Numbered from the stretch's first letter, positions 34,563 to 46,053 are shown. The stretch: 64,000 nucleotides of DNA from Chitinophagaceae bacterium IBVUCB1 (GCA_002127285.1 NFUW01000002.1:1275630-1339629); one strand, 5' to 3'. Notes: generated by a model from the letters alone, not told the origin. Program-made: numbers and translations.

Positions 34563-35108
34563 CTACCTGATGAGCGAATACACCAATTGATCGAGGTATT
34601 GCCCATTGTGGTAAGTATAGTCCTTAAAATATGCCTCACGTACAAAGCCTGCCTTCTCTATCAGATTGACAGATGCCGTATTGGGGGGCTGTATGATGGC
34701 TTCTATCGAGTGCAACTTCATTACATCAAACCCATAATCAAGTGCAGCTTGTAATGCCTCAGAAGCATAACCTTTGCGCAAATAATTGTGATGCATTACA
34801 TAACCTACCTCTCCGCGATGACTTTCGGGCCTTATATTCGGATAGCCAATTACGCCCATCAGAATGTCTTTACCTTTTTCTGTAATCGCCCAATTGATGC
34901 GTTCATTTCTTTCTGTAAATCCACGCATCATGTTTATAACTCCAAGCGCATCGTCAATAGTTTTTGCCAACGGACGAGGTATGTATTGCATGGTAGTAGC
35001 ATTGCTGCGTATTTCAAACATTTGCTGCACATCAGTATGTGCTACGTTACGTAGTATCAACCTCTCAGTTTCCAAAACAGGAAACGGGTTGAAATTTATA
35101 TTCAACAT
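34563..35108 (-). CDS. GNAT N-acetyltransferase, RimJ/RimL type
   Basis: A 181-residue acetyltransferase. It begins FPVLETERLILRNV, the RimJ/RimL-type N-terminus, and contains MGVIGYPNIRPESHRGEVGYVM and the acetyl-CoA loop HHNYLRKGYASEALQAALDYG. IIQPPNTASVNLIEKAGFVREA follows in conserved position. Relatives acetylate ribosomal proteins or small amines; the substrate is unknown here. A 35-codon ORF ending in six Cys codons, and a hairpin, lie upstream on the same strand and may control it. Confidence 0.88.
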   Translation of the reverse strand: MLNINFNPFPVLETERLILRNVAHTDVQQMFEIRSNATTMQYIPRPLAKTIDDALGVINMMRGFTERNERINWAITEKGKDILMGVIGYPNIRPESHRGEVGYVMHHNYLRKGYASEALQAALDYGFDVMKLHSIEAIIQPPNTASVNLIEKAGFVREAYFKDYTYHNGQYLDQLVYSLIR

Positions 35109-35181
35109 AAAAATTCTGTTTAGTATTGATTAAATAATAAATTAAATGAAGCCCGTAAAAGGGGGCTAAAACCTGCGGAAA

Positions 35182-35289
35182 TCAACAACAACAGCAACAA
35201 CACGGAATTGACATACGCAATACCTGTGTCTGATAATTTTGCAGTGATTGAGCACTGCTGATGTCTGTTGTCATTACATCGGTTTTCAT
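35182..35289 (-). CDS. 35-aa peptide ending in six consecutive cysteines
   Basis: The ATG at 35289-35287 opens a 35-codon frame (MKTDVMTTDISSAQSL at the start) whose last codons read SIPCCCCCC before TGA at 35184-35182. Six Cys codons just before the stop are far outside chance for such a short frame. A GC hairpin (AGCCC...GGGCT, about 35150-35168) follows, then the GNAT gene 73 bp beyond the stop. The layout resembles a leader peptide that senses Cys-tRNA or metal and attenuates the next gene. A small metal-binding or modified peptide is the alternative. It is too short for normal gene calling. Confidence 0.45.
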   Translation of the reverse strand: MKTDVMTTDISSAQSLQNYQTQVLRMSIPCCCCCC

Positions 35290-35337
35290 TATTGTTTATT
35301 TACATCTTAACTAAAGATACGAATAATATCAATATAC

Positions 35338-35565
35338 CTATGCTTGTTTTTTAGGAGGCAAGTCGAACGCTTGTGCTTCGTGTTCAAAATTGCCTTTATG
35401 AGCACCATCGCAAAAGGGTTTATTTTTTGATAAGCCACATCGGCATAGGCTTACTATTTCTCTGCCTTGCAGCCCGTAGGTGTTTCCATCCTTGTCCACA
35501 ATTTCAAAATCACCTTCTATTTTCAAAGAGCCGTTGTTATTAATTGTAATTTTTGCAGCTGCCAT
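35338..35565 (-). CDS. CDGSH iron-sulfur domain protein
   Basis: The CDGSH motif is complete: CRCGLSKNKPFCDGAH, with the three Cys and one His that bind a 2Fe-2S cluster. A longer frame exists, but the ATG at 35565 (MAAAKITINNNGSLKIEG) gives the usual compact 75-residue form with the beta-strand N-terminus. Such proteins are thought to take part in redox sensing or cluster transfer. It lies upstream of the poly-cysteine peptide on the same strand, 48 bp from that start, so the two could be co-expressed. Confidence 0.87.
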   Translation of the reverse strand: MAAAKITINNNGSLKIEGDFEIVDKDGNTYGLQGREIVSLCRCGLSKNKPFCDGAHKGNFEHEAQAFDLPPKKQA

Positions 35566-35779
35566 CTGTTGTAGTTTAATATTTAAAGGTATAATAATTC
35601 GGCACACAAGTCATAAACTATATTCATCTGCATTTAATATTAAATCAGCCTTATGATATGCCAAATAAAAACAAGGAAAAATATTAAGTACAATATGATA
35701 AACAACAGTATATAATTCATGGTATTTTATATTATTTTCACCATAAGCAGGTATTTACCCATCTGCAAATAAACAACCG

Positions 35780-37543
35780 ATGAATAAGCTGTTATTGCTT
35801 GCATGCTGTATAGTTTTACCCTTTTTTGTACATGCCAAGTATCAATTTTTACTACGTAAAAAATATGCTCAACGATACAAAGCAATAGACTCTTGTTTTT
35901 ATTACAATGCTAAATTAAGAGCAGACAAACAGGCTTTTTTAAAAGAAATAAAAGTACTGGAAGAAGAAGCAAAAAGCGCAGGCGATATTGAACTTGTAAG
36001 CGAGGCAAAATTATTGAACATCGCTTTAAATAGCGCCAGCGAACAAGGCGATTTCTTGAAGGCTGAAAAAGACGCGAGCGATTTGTTAGCATATGCACTA
36101 CAAAACAAACTAACACAAATAGAGATACGATGCAGGCAGTTTGCAGGCAGGTATTATATGGAAAAAGCAGGCAGGTATATAGAAGGCATAAATGAGTTCT
36201 TAATGTCTTATTACCTGATGCAACAAATCAGCATACAAGATTTCCCGACCAAAAAGGAACATATGTATGAAGTTGCACATGCATATTACAACTTCGGCGA
36301 TTTTGAAAGTGCAAAAAAATACATGATGGAAGCCCAGAGAACACCTATGCCCAATAATACCAAAATGCAGGATGATAAAAATAAAATACGCACCTACATC
36401 AACCTTGAAAATACACTCGGGCTACTTTATAGAAATGAACAAAAATATGACTCTGCCATCCACTGCTTCCGTACCGTGTACAATTTGGCAGTTGCACAAA
36501 AAGACACAGCGTGGATTGGTGGCTCCACAGGCAATATCGGTATTACCTACTATTTACAAAAACAATACAGCAAAGCTGTTCCATTACTTGCATATGATAT
36601 TGAATGTAGTATAAAATATGGTGAGTGGAACAATGCTACCAACTCATTGATAAAACTGACAGATATATATCTGCAACAACATAATATGCCTGTTGTTAAG
36701 GTATTAATAGATAGCTCACTTCGCTTGTTAGCTAATAAATCTATCACTGAGCCTGCACAGCACCTGCAATATTTATACCCCATTATGGCTAAATATTATA
36801 ACGAAGTGGGTAATGCGCGCCTTGCTTATAATTATATGGACTCTGCACGGGTAGCAAAAGAGTTGATGGACAAAAAGAAAAATGCCATGGCATTGGCGCA
36901 TGAAGAGCACAGGCTTCAATTGCAAGTGCATCATGCAGAAATGCAAAAGCATGAAGACGATAAACAGTTTCAGCTATTAAGAAAAAATACAATCATTGCC
37001 GTTATTGCCTTATTCGCAGGTATTGTCATTGTATTTATTAATGGGCGTAGAAAGTATTATATGCAAAAAAACAAATTGGAAGAGGCTAAAAGACAAATGG
37101 CGGAAGACGAACTGAATAATGCGCACGCTCAATTAGACGACTTTAGAAAAAGAATATATGATAAAAATGAATTAATTGAACGGATAAGGGCTGAAGTGGA
37201 GAATACGCAACAGGCAGCCATTAACCCAACATATGTGAATAATGAGGTGCTGACACAACTCATGCAATCAATCTTATTAACCGATGAACAATGGGAACAA
37301 TTCAGGGTAAATTTTGAAAAAGTACATACAGGTTTTTTATTACGATTAAGAGAAAAGCTACCCGACCTGACGCCTTCAGAAACCCGTTATCTGGCACTTG
37401 CAAAACTCAAATTATCTAACAAAGAGATGGCCGCCATGCTAGGAGTAAGTATGCAAGGTGTACGAAACTATCGGTACAGGCTTAGAAAAAAGTTCAATCT
37501 TCCTGAAGAAGGAGACATTGACGACCTTATAAATGAAATATAA
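35780..37543 (+). CDS. TPR-repeat membrane regulator with LuxR-type HTH
   Basis: A 587-residue one-component regulator of a type frequent in Bacteroidota. A signal peptide (MNKLLLLACCIVLPFFVHA) leads into about 330 residues of tetratricopeptide-like helices, for example NTLGLLYRNEQKYDSAIHCF and GNIGITYYLQKQYSKAVPLL. One membrane helix follows (IIAVIALFAGIVIVFINGRR, about residue 405), then a coiled coil (KLEEAKRQMAEDELNNAHAQ). The C-terminus is a LuxR/GerE-type HTH: LTPSETRYLALAKLKLSNKE and MLGVSMQGVRNYRYRLRKKF. Periplasmic TPRs would pass a signal to a cytoplasmic DNA-binding tail. Targets are unknown. Confidence 0.85.
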   Translation: MNKLLLLACCIVLPFFVHAKYQFLLRKKYAQRYKAIDSCFYYNAKLRADKQAFLKEIKVLEEEAKSAGDIELVSEAKLLNIALNSASEQGDFLKAEKDASDLLAYALQNKLTQIEIRCRQFAGRYYMEKAGRYIEGINEFLMSYYLMQQISIQDFPTKKEHMYEVAHAYYNFGDFESAKKYMMEAQRTPMPNNTKMQDDKNKIRTYINLENTLGLLYRNEQKYDSAIHCFRTVYNLAVAQKDTAWIGGSTGNIGITYYLQKQYSKAVPLLAYDIECSIKYGEWNNATNSLIKLTDIYLQQHNMPVVKVLIDSSLRLLANKSITEPAQHLQYLYPIMAKYYNEVGNARLAYNYMDSARVAKELMDKKKNAMALAHEEHRLQLQVHHAEMQKHEDDKQFQLLRKNTIIAVIALFAGIVIVFINGRRKYYMQKNKLEEAKRQMAEDELNNAHAQLDDFRKRIYDKNELIERIRAEVENTQQAAINPTYVNNEVLTQLMQSILLTDEQWEQFRVNFEKVHTGFLLRLREKLPDLTPSETRYLALAKLKLSNKEMAAMLGVSMQGVRNYRYRLRKKFNLPEEGDIDDLINEI

Positions 37544-37765
37544 TTTATACTTGTAATAAATTGAAATACAATTATTTAATGACACAAAACTATTTGTGTT
37601 CTTTTTTTGTGTCGCTAAAAGTTTGCATTAGCTTGTACTCTTATCAATCTTTAGTCTCTACATAAGAGCACCTAACTCCCCACTCTACATATATTGGATA
37701 GATAGATAGAAAAACTGCAACAGCTATTGTTGTTGAAAAAAATGCATTTAATCAAAAACCAATAT

Positions 37766-40700
37766 ATGAAAAAACACCTCTTAATGATTCTCCTGACGTT
37801 CTGTTGGGTATTTGGTTTTGCTCAGGCACCCAATGTCATGATTCTGGCAGCGGATGACCCTACATGGGCAAACGAAGTAAAAGCCAAACTACAGGCTACC
37901 GGCTTGCTCGGTACAATTGATGTGGTAAATGCACAGACTGTCACTCCAACTGTAGCACAAATGCAGGCATACAAGGCAATATTGACTTGGAGTAATTATG
38001 GTTATGCTAACAATTCCACACTTGGCAATAACCTTGCCAGCTATGTAGATGGCGGCGGCGGTTTAGTGGTTGCTGTTTTTGCTAATGCATCCATATCACT
38101 TGCAGGAAATATCAATACTTCTGCCTATCAGGTTTTAGTGCCTGCGAGCCAGACACAAAGCGCACAACTAACGATGGGTACGGTATTATTACCATCACAC
38201 CCCATTATGCAAGGTGTATCAACATTCAATGGCGGCACCTCCAGCTTTAAAAGTACATCTACAACTTTAGCGCCCGGTGCATACAGAATAGCTAATTGGA
38301 GCAACGGAGACCCATTAATAATGGCACGCGATAATGTAGGCGCATCTAATGCAAAACGTGCAGATCTTAACTTTTTCCCTCCCTCAAACACATCAAGGAG
38401 TGATTTTTGGCAAGCTAATACGGATGGCGCACGCATTATGGCCAATGCTTTGTTATATGTAGGTGGCAAGTGCTACTGCTCTGCACTTTAACGGTTGGGG
38501 CAATACTAACCCAAGTGGCTCAAACGTAGGTTTATCTACTTACGACTATATAACAGTACCAGACAATGGTACAATGGACTTGGGTAATACATATACTATC
38601 GAATCTTGGGTATATCTGGACGACAATTCTAATAACACGATTATAGATAAAGGTGCATACAGGTATTTATTCCAAACGCATCCTAACGGACAGTCTGGTT
38701 TAGGTTTATATAATACAACTATGGGCTGGCGATATTCTGCAGGTACTGTACCTACCAATCAGTGGGTACACATAGCTGTAACATTCGATGCAGTTGCTGG
38801 CAGAGTGGTATTTTATCTGAACGGCAATGTATTAAGTACCCACACTTCAGGCATATCTACACCGGGGCCCGATAACGGCATCATCACTATAGGCAGGCAA
38901 GACCCTGCAGGTTGCCAGTGCAACAACTTTGACGGTAGAATGGATGAACTGAGAGTATGGAATAGAGTATTACCTCAGTGTGAAATTGTAAACAATATGA
39001 ATTGTGAGCTGAACCCATCAGGACAAACAGGTTTAGCCGCATTGTATCGTTTCAATCAAGGTGCTGTAAATGCTAACAACTCAAGCATAACTACAGCTAT
39101 TGATGCTTCAGGCAATGGCAATACCGGTACACTTGTAAACTTTGCGCTTACAGGTACAACATCAAACTGGGCTACAGGTACTGTGAGTGGTAATTGCAGC
39201 TCATTTGTTCCGCTTAGTGTTACGGCAAGTAATAACGGCCCATTAAATATTGGAGCAACGCTTAATTTAACTGCTATTGCAACAGGTAGCGGTGCAGCAA
39301 CAGCAACATACGCATGGACCGGACCTAACAGCTTTACAGCAAGCACACAAAACCCATCAATTTCAAGCTTTCAAACTGTAAATGCGGGTGCGTATAATGT
39401 AATAGCTACTTCTAATGGCTGCTCTTCTGCACAGGCATCTACTACAGTAGTAGCCAACACACCTGCAACTGCATTAGATTTCGATGGTAATAATGATGCA
39501 GTTTTTGCAAATGATACTAACCCACTTGACTTTACCTCTACATATACCATTCAAGCAATGATAAATGTAAAAGGGTATCAATACGGGACTATAGTAGCTA
39601 AATTTGAGGACGATAATAATAACCGAGGTTATATGATTAACCTTGGCGAAACAGGCGACCCTACAAAATTATGCGTAGTACACTCTCGCTTGGGTACATG
39701 GACAAATCCTATTCAATGGAATACAGGATTTACACCTGCGTTGAATACATGGTATCATATCGCAGTTACTTTTGATGCTACACTTAGCAGCAACAATATT
39801 AAATTATACGTTAACGGTAATTTACAGGCTCAAACAACATGGGCGTTTACGCTTACGCCTAACGTATCAAGACTCTATATTGGTGGCTATGATGGCCCGG
39901 GCAACGGTGTGAATGCCGGTGCTAACAGCCGATTCTTTAAAGGTGTGATTGACGATGTCAGAATGTTTAACAGAACATTGTGCCAGGACGAGATAGCAAC
40001 AACTATGAATTCCAGCTTACAGGCACAGAACCGGGGCTTGTGGCATATTACAGACTCAATCATGGATTTATTAATGCTAACAATACAGGCGTTACTACCG
40101 CTACGGATGTATTGGACAACAATGGTACGCTGACAGGTTTTGCATTAACAGGTGCTACATCCAACTGGGTTCAGGGGAATGTTTCAGGAACCTGCGCTGC
40201 ATTCAGTGCGCCTGAAATAAACATTACCGGAAACAGCAACAGCATTGTTGATGGCGACAATACGCCATCTGCTACAGATAATACAGATTTTGGCGGAACA
40301 AACCCTGGTGTACCTGTTTCAAAAACATATACAATAGAAAATACAGGCACAGCTACGTTAAATGTTTCTACAATCAACATTAGCGGCACAAATGCATCCA
40401 GCTTTGCAGTAAGCGGTATCAGCTTACCGATTTCAATCAGTGGTGGTAATAATGCCACATTTACTGTAACGTTTAATGAAACATCATTAGGCATTAAAAA
40501 TGCAACTGTAAATGTAAATAGCAATGATTGCGACGAAGCATTGTATAACTATGCAGTACAAGGTGAAATAACTTGTGCTCCTGCATCGTTCACTACCTGC
40601 CCATCCAACATTACAACTACAGCAGATACAGGATTGTGCAGTGCAGCGGTTCACTATGTAGCTACTATTGCTCCGGGTACTCCGGCAGCAAATGTAACGT

Positions 40701-43233
40701 ACACATTTACAGGTGCTACCACAGGTAGTGGTATTGGTACAGGTACAACTTCTACATTCAATGTAGGTGTAACAACAGTGACAATAACTGCTGCAAATCC
40801 ATGCAGCAATGTTACTTGCAGCTTTACAGTAACTGTAACAGACAATCAGAATCCTAAAATTGCAAGCTGCCCCGGCAACATAACAAGGACTGTTGCAACA
40901 GGACTGTGCGGCAACAATGTAACATGGGTACTACCTCCATTACCTCCCGTAGTAGACCAATCACTTACTTCAATTAACATAGGTACAGCAGGTACAGACC
41001 AGTGGCAGTCATTTACTGCTGGAATGAATGGTTTATTAACGTAGATAGACCTGTTCCACAACGGCATACAGGCAACTAACTTTACATTAACCGTTTACTC
41101 TGGTGTAGGAACATCGGGTACTGTATTGTACACCGGTGCGTATAACTATGGCACTATTGGCAGCATATGGATAAGTGCTGCAATACCAACAGGCAGCCAA
41201 CCTACAATGGTAGCAGGTAATAACTATACATTCCGTATTCAAGGAAATGGATTAGGGTTTAATGCAACTTATAGCTCGTACGGCTCATACTTCTCAAATT
41301 CATACGGGTTGAACCCATGCTGGAGTGGTGGTTGCTGGAAAATTAATTTCAAGACCTATGTTGCAGTGCCCGGTGCTTCACCTACAGCTACTGACAACTG
41401 TGGAATAGCCACATTCTCAAGCACACATAATCCTGGCAATTTCTTCCCTGTGGGCACAACACCTGTAACGTACACCGCTACAGATATACATGGCAATACA
41501 TCTACATGTTCATTTAATGTTACCGTTACAGACAATGAAAACCCTGTAATCACTGCCCCTGCTAACATTTCAGTTAACAATGATGCAGGTACTTGCGGTG
41601 CTATTGTAGTTTACACTACCCCTGTCGGAACGGATAATTGCACTGGTGCAACGACAACACAAACAGCTGGCTTGCCAAGTGGTTCTACATTCCCTGTACT
41701 ACTACCAATACGTTTGTAGTAACAGATGCAAATAGCAATACGGCTACTGCAAGCTTTACAGTTACCGTTACAGACAACGAAAACCCTGTAATCACTGCCC
41801 CTGCTAACATTTCAGTTAACAATGATGCAGGTACTTGTGGTGCTATTGTAGCTTACACTAGCCCTGTTGGAACGGATAATTGCACTGGTGCAACTACAAC
41901 ACAAACAGCTGGCTTGCCAAGTGGTTCTACATTCCCTGTAGGTACTACTACCAATACCTTTGTGGTAACAGACGCAAATAACAATACAGACACTTCCAGC
42001 TTTACAGTTACCGTTACAGACAATGAAAATCCGATAATCACGACACCTGCTAACATCTCTGTAAACAACACTGTCGGTACTTGCGGTACGGTAGTAACTT
42101 ATACTACGCCCGTTGGAACGGACAATTGCCCTGGTGCAACAACTACACAAACGGCTGGTTTACCGAGTGGCTCTACATTCCCTGTAGGTACTACCACCAA
42201 TACTTTTGTGGTAACTGATGCCAATAGCAATACTGCTACTACCAGCTTCACTGTTACAGTTGCTGACAATGAAGCACCCAATGCGGTTTGTAAAAACTAT
42301 ACGCTGAACCTGAGTGGCGGCAGCGGCACAATCACTACTGCCAACATAAACAATGGCAGCACTGATAATTGCGGCATAGCAAGCATGAGCCTGTCTAAAA
42401 CAAGCTTCAACTGTACAAATGCAGGTGCTAATACAATAACGCTTACTGTTACAGATATACATGGCAATTCATCAACTTGCAATGCTATTGTAACTGTACA
42501 GTACAGACCAACATGTACCATAGCTGTTACACCGTCTAACACTACCTATACAGGTGGTGTGGCAACAAACATCTACTTGGGTTATGGACCACAAAGCGCT
42601 ACAGTAACTTGTAATGCAACAGGCGGAACAGGCTTTACATACTCATGGAGCCCGTCGGCTAACCTGAGCTGTACAAACTGTCAAAGCCCCGTATTTACGC
42701 CAACTGCACCTGGTAATTACACATTTACCGTTACAGCTACCAACAGCAATGGTTGCAGCACTACATGTACTGTTACCTTTTGCGTACTGGATGTGCGTGT
42801 ACCCGGACAAAACAACAAAGTGTATCTATGCCATGTACCTCCCGGCAATTCGGGCAATCCGCAAACACTCTCAATCAGCGTGAATGCTGTTCCTGCTCAC
42901 CTGACAAGCCATGGCGGAGACCGTTTGGGTACTTGCAGTCAGGCAATATGCGGCACACCTAAGGGCACAGAAACCGTCGGTACTGGTATAATACATAGCG
43001 ATGAATTCAAAATCTATCCTAACCCGACAAGTGGTATATTCAACATAGAAATACAGCATGATGTGAAGGTTGATAAGATTATCGTGATGGATGTTACGGG
43101 TAAAGTAGTTGCCACAAGAACAAATGTTGAAGGCAATACTAAATTCGACCTTGGGGATGTAGCACGTGGCGTGTACTATGTACACGTAATGTATGGTACG
43201 GAAGTATTCCGTACTAAGCTTACAGTACAATAA
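37766..43233 (+). pseudogene. Broken giant T9SS adhesin (LamG, Ig-like and HYR repeats)
   Basis: One gene of about 1,820 codons is split by four lesions. In order it encodes a signal peptide (MKKHLLMILLTFCWVFGFAQ), an N-terminal domain, two LamG-type modules (TYTIESWVYLDDNSNN; TYTIQAMINVKGYQY) with an Ig-like segment, a choice-of-anchor-type stretch, HYR repeats, and a T9SS sorting domain (FKIYPNPTSGIFNIEI ... GVYYVHVMYG). The lesions are a frameshift near 38465, a frameshift near 40015, an in-frame TAG at 41042-41044 where CAG (Gln) fits, and a 4-bp deletion near 41697. Flanking genes are intact, so this is decay rather than poor sequence. It was probably a surface carbohydrate-binding or adhesion protein. 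Confidence 0.85.
41519..42252 (+). repeat. Three tandem HYR-coding repeats, 246-bp period
   Basis: Nearly identical units start at 41519, 41761 and 42007, and a diverged fourth starts at 42253. The spacings are 242, 246 and 246 bp (82 codons). Each encodes VTVTDNENP...ISVN...VGTDNC...PVGTTTNTFVVTDAN. The short first unit lacks GGTA between two GTA copies, a slippage-type deletion that breaks the frame. Confidence 0.9.
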
Positions 43234-43253
43234 GTTTACCCCTAATAATATGT

Positions 43254-43285
43254 AAAGGGCTGCTGATTAGCAGCCCTTTATTTTT
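43254..43285 (+). terminator. Terminator behind the adhesin pseudogene
   Basis: AAAGGGCTGCT and AGCAGCCCTTT form an 11-bp stem with loop GATT, followed by ATTTTT. The rest of 43286-43524 shows no gene, only a short C5/G5 hairpin near 43392. Confidence 0.85.
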
Positions 43286-43524
43286 GTACAAGACGCTGAC
43301 CTGCCGATGATGGCAAATGAGCGAATCTTACAATACAACTATTATCAGTAATTAAGACGAACTGGTTGCAGAAATGGCTGAAATAACAATACCCCCAAAC
43401 GGGGGCATTGCTAAGACAATCATAGGGGTAAACAATGCTATATTGCCTTTTTCTAAGGGGTGTATTACTCGATTATCAGACCGTACACTAATTTCCGAAA
43501 AGAAATAATAAGAAAATGAGACAA

Positions 43525-43553
43525 TTCATGAACAGGTTGTTTGGGTTCATGAA
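43525..43553. promoter_or_regulatory. 9-bp inverted repeat before the radical SAM gene
   Basis: TTCATGAAC (43525-43533) and GTTCATGAA (43545-43553) are exact inverses with an 11-bp spacer, centred about 65 bp before the ATG at 43604. The same stretch also encodes a 12-codon frame, MRQFMNRLFGFMK. An operator is the simplest reading. Confidence 0.4.
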
Positions 43554-43603
43554 GTGATAGTTGTTATTTCATTTACCAGTTTCGCACTACTTTTACATTC
43601 ATA

Positions 43604-45796
43604 ATGAGTGCACCCGTACTATTAATAACGCCGCCTTTTACGCAGTTGAATACCCCTTACCCTGCTACCGCCTACCTCAAGGGTTTCCTGAACACAAAAG
43701 GTATAGCTGCCGTGCAGGCAGATATGGGTATTGAGGTGACACTGGCATTGTTTTGCAAACTGGGATTGCAACGCTTATTTGCTTCCATACCTGCAAATGG
43801 TGATTATTCTGTCAACGCCAAGCGGATCATAGCATTACAAAACGACTATATACAAACCATAGATGCGGTTATCAGTTTTTTGCAAGGGCGCAACCCCACA
43901 CTCGCACACCTGATATGCAAACGCAATCTGCTGCCAGAAGCAGGCAGGTTTGCACAATTGGATGATTTGACTTACAGCTTTGGCACAATGGGCACGCAAG
44001 ATAAAGCCAAGCATCTATGCACTATGTACATGGAAGACCTGAGCGATTTGATACAGGAATGTGTTGACCCGCATTTTGGTTTCAGCCGTTATGCAGAGCG
44101 GTTGGGGCGAAGTGCACATAGCTTTGACGAAATACATGAATCACTGCAGGCACCACTTAGTTTTATAGACAGCTTAACGGTAGAACTGCTTGCCGAACGT
44201 ATTGCTGAAGTAAATCCTTATATGGTTGCTTTCTCTGTTCCATTCCCAGGCAACTTGTTTGCGGCATTTCGCAGTGCACAATGGATTAAAGCAAACTATC
44301 CACACATCAAAACAGCGATGGGTGGCGGCTTTCCAAATACCGAGCTACGCTCCTTGAGCGATAAGCGCGTGTTCGATTATTATGATTATATAACACTGGA
44401 CGATGGAGAAGCCCCGATTGAAAACCTGATTGCTTATTTACATGGCAGGCTTCCTGTTGAGCAATTGAAACGTACCTATACGCTGCATGATGGTGAGTTG
44501 ATTTATTTTGATAATCCAAGCTGCCAAGATTATAAACAGGGACAAGTAGGCACACCAGACTATACAGGCCTGCCGCTCGAAAATTACATATCGGCCATTG
44601 AAGTAGTAAATCCCATGCATAGCCTATGGAGCGATGGACGATGGAACAAATTGACAATGGCACATGGCTGCTATTGGGGCAAATGCACGTTTTGCGATGT
44701 ATCACTACCTTACATAAAACTATATGAACCAATAGCCGCACAATTATTGTGCGACAGGATGGAAGAACTGATAGCACAAACAGGAGAAACAGGTTTTCAC
44801 TTTGTAGATGAAGCTGCACCGCCCGCACTAATGCGCGAACTGGCACTGGAAATTATACGCCGAAAAATGGTAGTGAGTTGGTGGACGAATGTACGTTTTG
44901 AAAAAGCCTTTACACGAGACCTGTGCTTGTTGCTAAAAGCATCGGGGTGCATAGCTGTATCAGGCGGGCTGGAAGTTGCATCAGACCGTTTGCTGCAAGT
45001 GATAGATAAAGGCATAACAGTAGCGCAGGTGGCTAAGGTGAATAAACATTTTACCGAAGCAGGCATTATGGTACATGCCTACCTGATGTATGGATACCCA
45101 ACCCAAACAGTGCAGGAAACGATTGACAGCCTTGAGATGGTGCGCCAGTTATTTGCAGCGGGCATACTACAGTCGGCATTCTGGCATCAGTTTGCACTTA
45201 CGGCACATAGCCCTGTAGGGCTGAACCCTGAAAAATATGGTGTAACCATTACTACACAAGGCATTGGCAGCTTTGCCAACAACGACCTTGAATATACAGA
45301 GGCTACAGGCATAGACCATAATATGTTTAGCTACGGACTCAAAAAATCATTGCATAACTATATGCATGGTGCCTGCCTCGATTATCCGCTTCATAAATGG
45401 TTTGATTTTAAAATACCCAAAACCGGCATTGCCCCTGATTATATTACCGATGCTTTACAGGAAGAAAACATAAGCAGCAAGCCTACAACCAAACTTATAT
45501 TTATTGGCAACGAGCCTGCTATAGAGTATTATACAAAAACAAAGAAAGGGAATAGTTGGAATATAGCAGCCTTGCATTTTGAAACTAAGACAGATACCAT
45601 CAGCATACATATAGATGCAGCACAAGGTAAATGGCTGCATGGCATTCTACCCAAGCTATCGGTACACAACCCAATTGCTACAACTCTGCAAACTGTAAAG
45701 GAAAGCTATGAAGCTGCAGGACTTGAAGACTTTGAATTGTTTTGGGATAACAAGCCCATGAATACCATACACAAAACAGGGCTGTTGCAATTATAG
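43604..45796 (+). CDS. Cobalamin-binding radical SAM protein, 730 aa
   Basis: The layout is that of a B12-binding radical SAM enzyme: an N-terminal Rossmann-like domain (VLLITPPFTQLNTPYPATAY and MVAFSVPFPGNLFAAFRSAQ), then a radical SAM barrel. The cluster cysteines are Cys356, Cys361 and Cys364 in HGCYWGKCTFCDVSL, a CX4CX2C spacing rather than the common CX3CX2C. WTNVRFEKAF and GCIAVSGGLEVASDRLLQVI are conserved barrel parts. A 230-residue C-terminal region with no clear motif follows. The reaction is unknown; relatives methylate or rearrange unactivated carbons. The gene stands alone on its strand. Confidence 0.85.
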   Translation: MSAPVLLITPPFTQLNTPYPATAYLKGFLNTKGIAAVQADMGIEVTLALFCKLGLQRLFASIPANGDYSVNAKRIIALQNDYIQTIDAVISFLQGRNPTLAHLICKRNLLPEAGRFAQLDDLTYSFGTMGTQDKAKHLCTMYMEDLSDLIQECVDPHFGFSRYAERLGRSAHSFDEIHESLQAPLSFIDSLTVELLAERIAEVNPYMVAFSVPFPGNLFAAFRSAQWIKANYPHIKTAMGGGFPNTELRSLSDKRVFDYYDYITLDDGEAPIENLIAYLHGRLPVEQLKRTYTLHDGELIYFDNPSCQDYKQGQVGTPDYTGLPLENYISAIEVVNPMHSLWSDGRWNKLTMAHGCYWGKCTFCDVSLPYIKLYEPIAAQLLCDRMEELIAQTGETGFHFVDEAAPPALMRELALEIIRRKMVVSWWTNVRFEKAFTRDLCLLLKASGCIAVSGGLEVASDRLLQVIDKGITVAQVAKVNKHFTEAGIMVHAYLMYGYPTQTVQETIDSLEMVRQLFAAGILQSAFWHQFALTAHSPVGLNPEKYGVTITTQGIGSFANNDLEYTEATGIDHNMFSYGLKKSLHNYMHGACLDYPLHKWFDFKIPKTGIAPDYITDALQEENISSKPTTKLIFIGNEPAIEYYTKTKKGNSWNIAALHFETKTDTISIHIDAAQGKWLHGILPKLSVHNPIATTLQTVKESYEAAGLEDFELFWDNKPMNTIHKTGLLQL

Positions 45797-46053
45797 GTTA
45801 TAGTTGGGTTATTAATTAAACAATCTGTCAACAAATATTATCCGCTCGATAAGCACTGGAAACCATCTTGTCACAAAAAAGCTGCTCAATTCTTGTTATC
45901 GGTTTTGCAGTAGGTAGTTTGCAGTACTACTATTCAAATTAATTTTATTTTTATTTGTTATAATTCCATTCTATTGAATTGTCAAATGAATGAAAATCAG
46001 ACATTTACAGTAATTAGTAAACAATAAATAAACGTAAAATAAAACTTAAAAAG

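Noticed and set aside
41519-42252. Possible CRISPR-like tandem array
   Set aside because: Units are 246 bp, contiguous and coding (HYR domains); there are no spacers.
37766-43233. Five separate secreted proteins instead of one pseudogene
   Set aside because: The pieces continue one another's domains, the internal ones lack signal peptides, and the repeat spacing pinpoints a 4-bp deletion.
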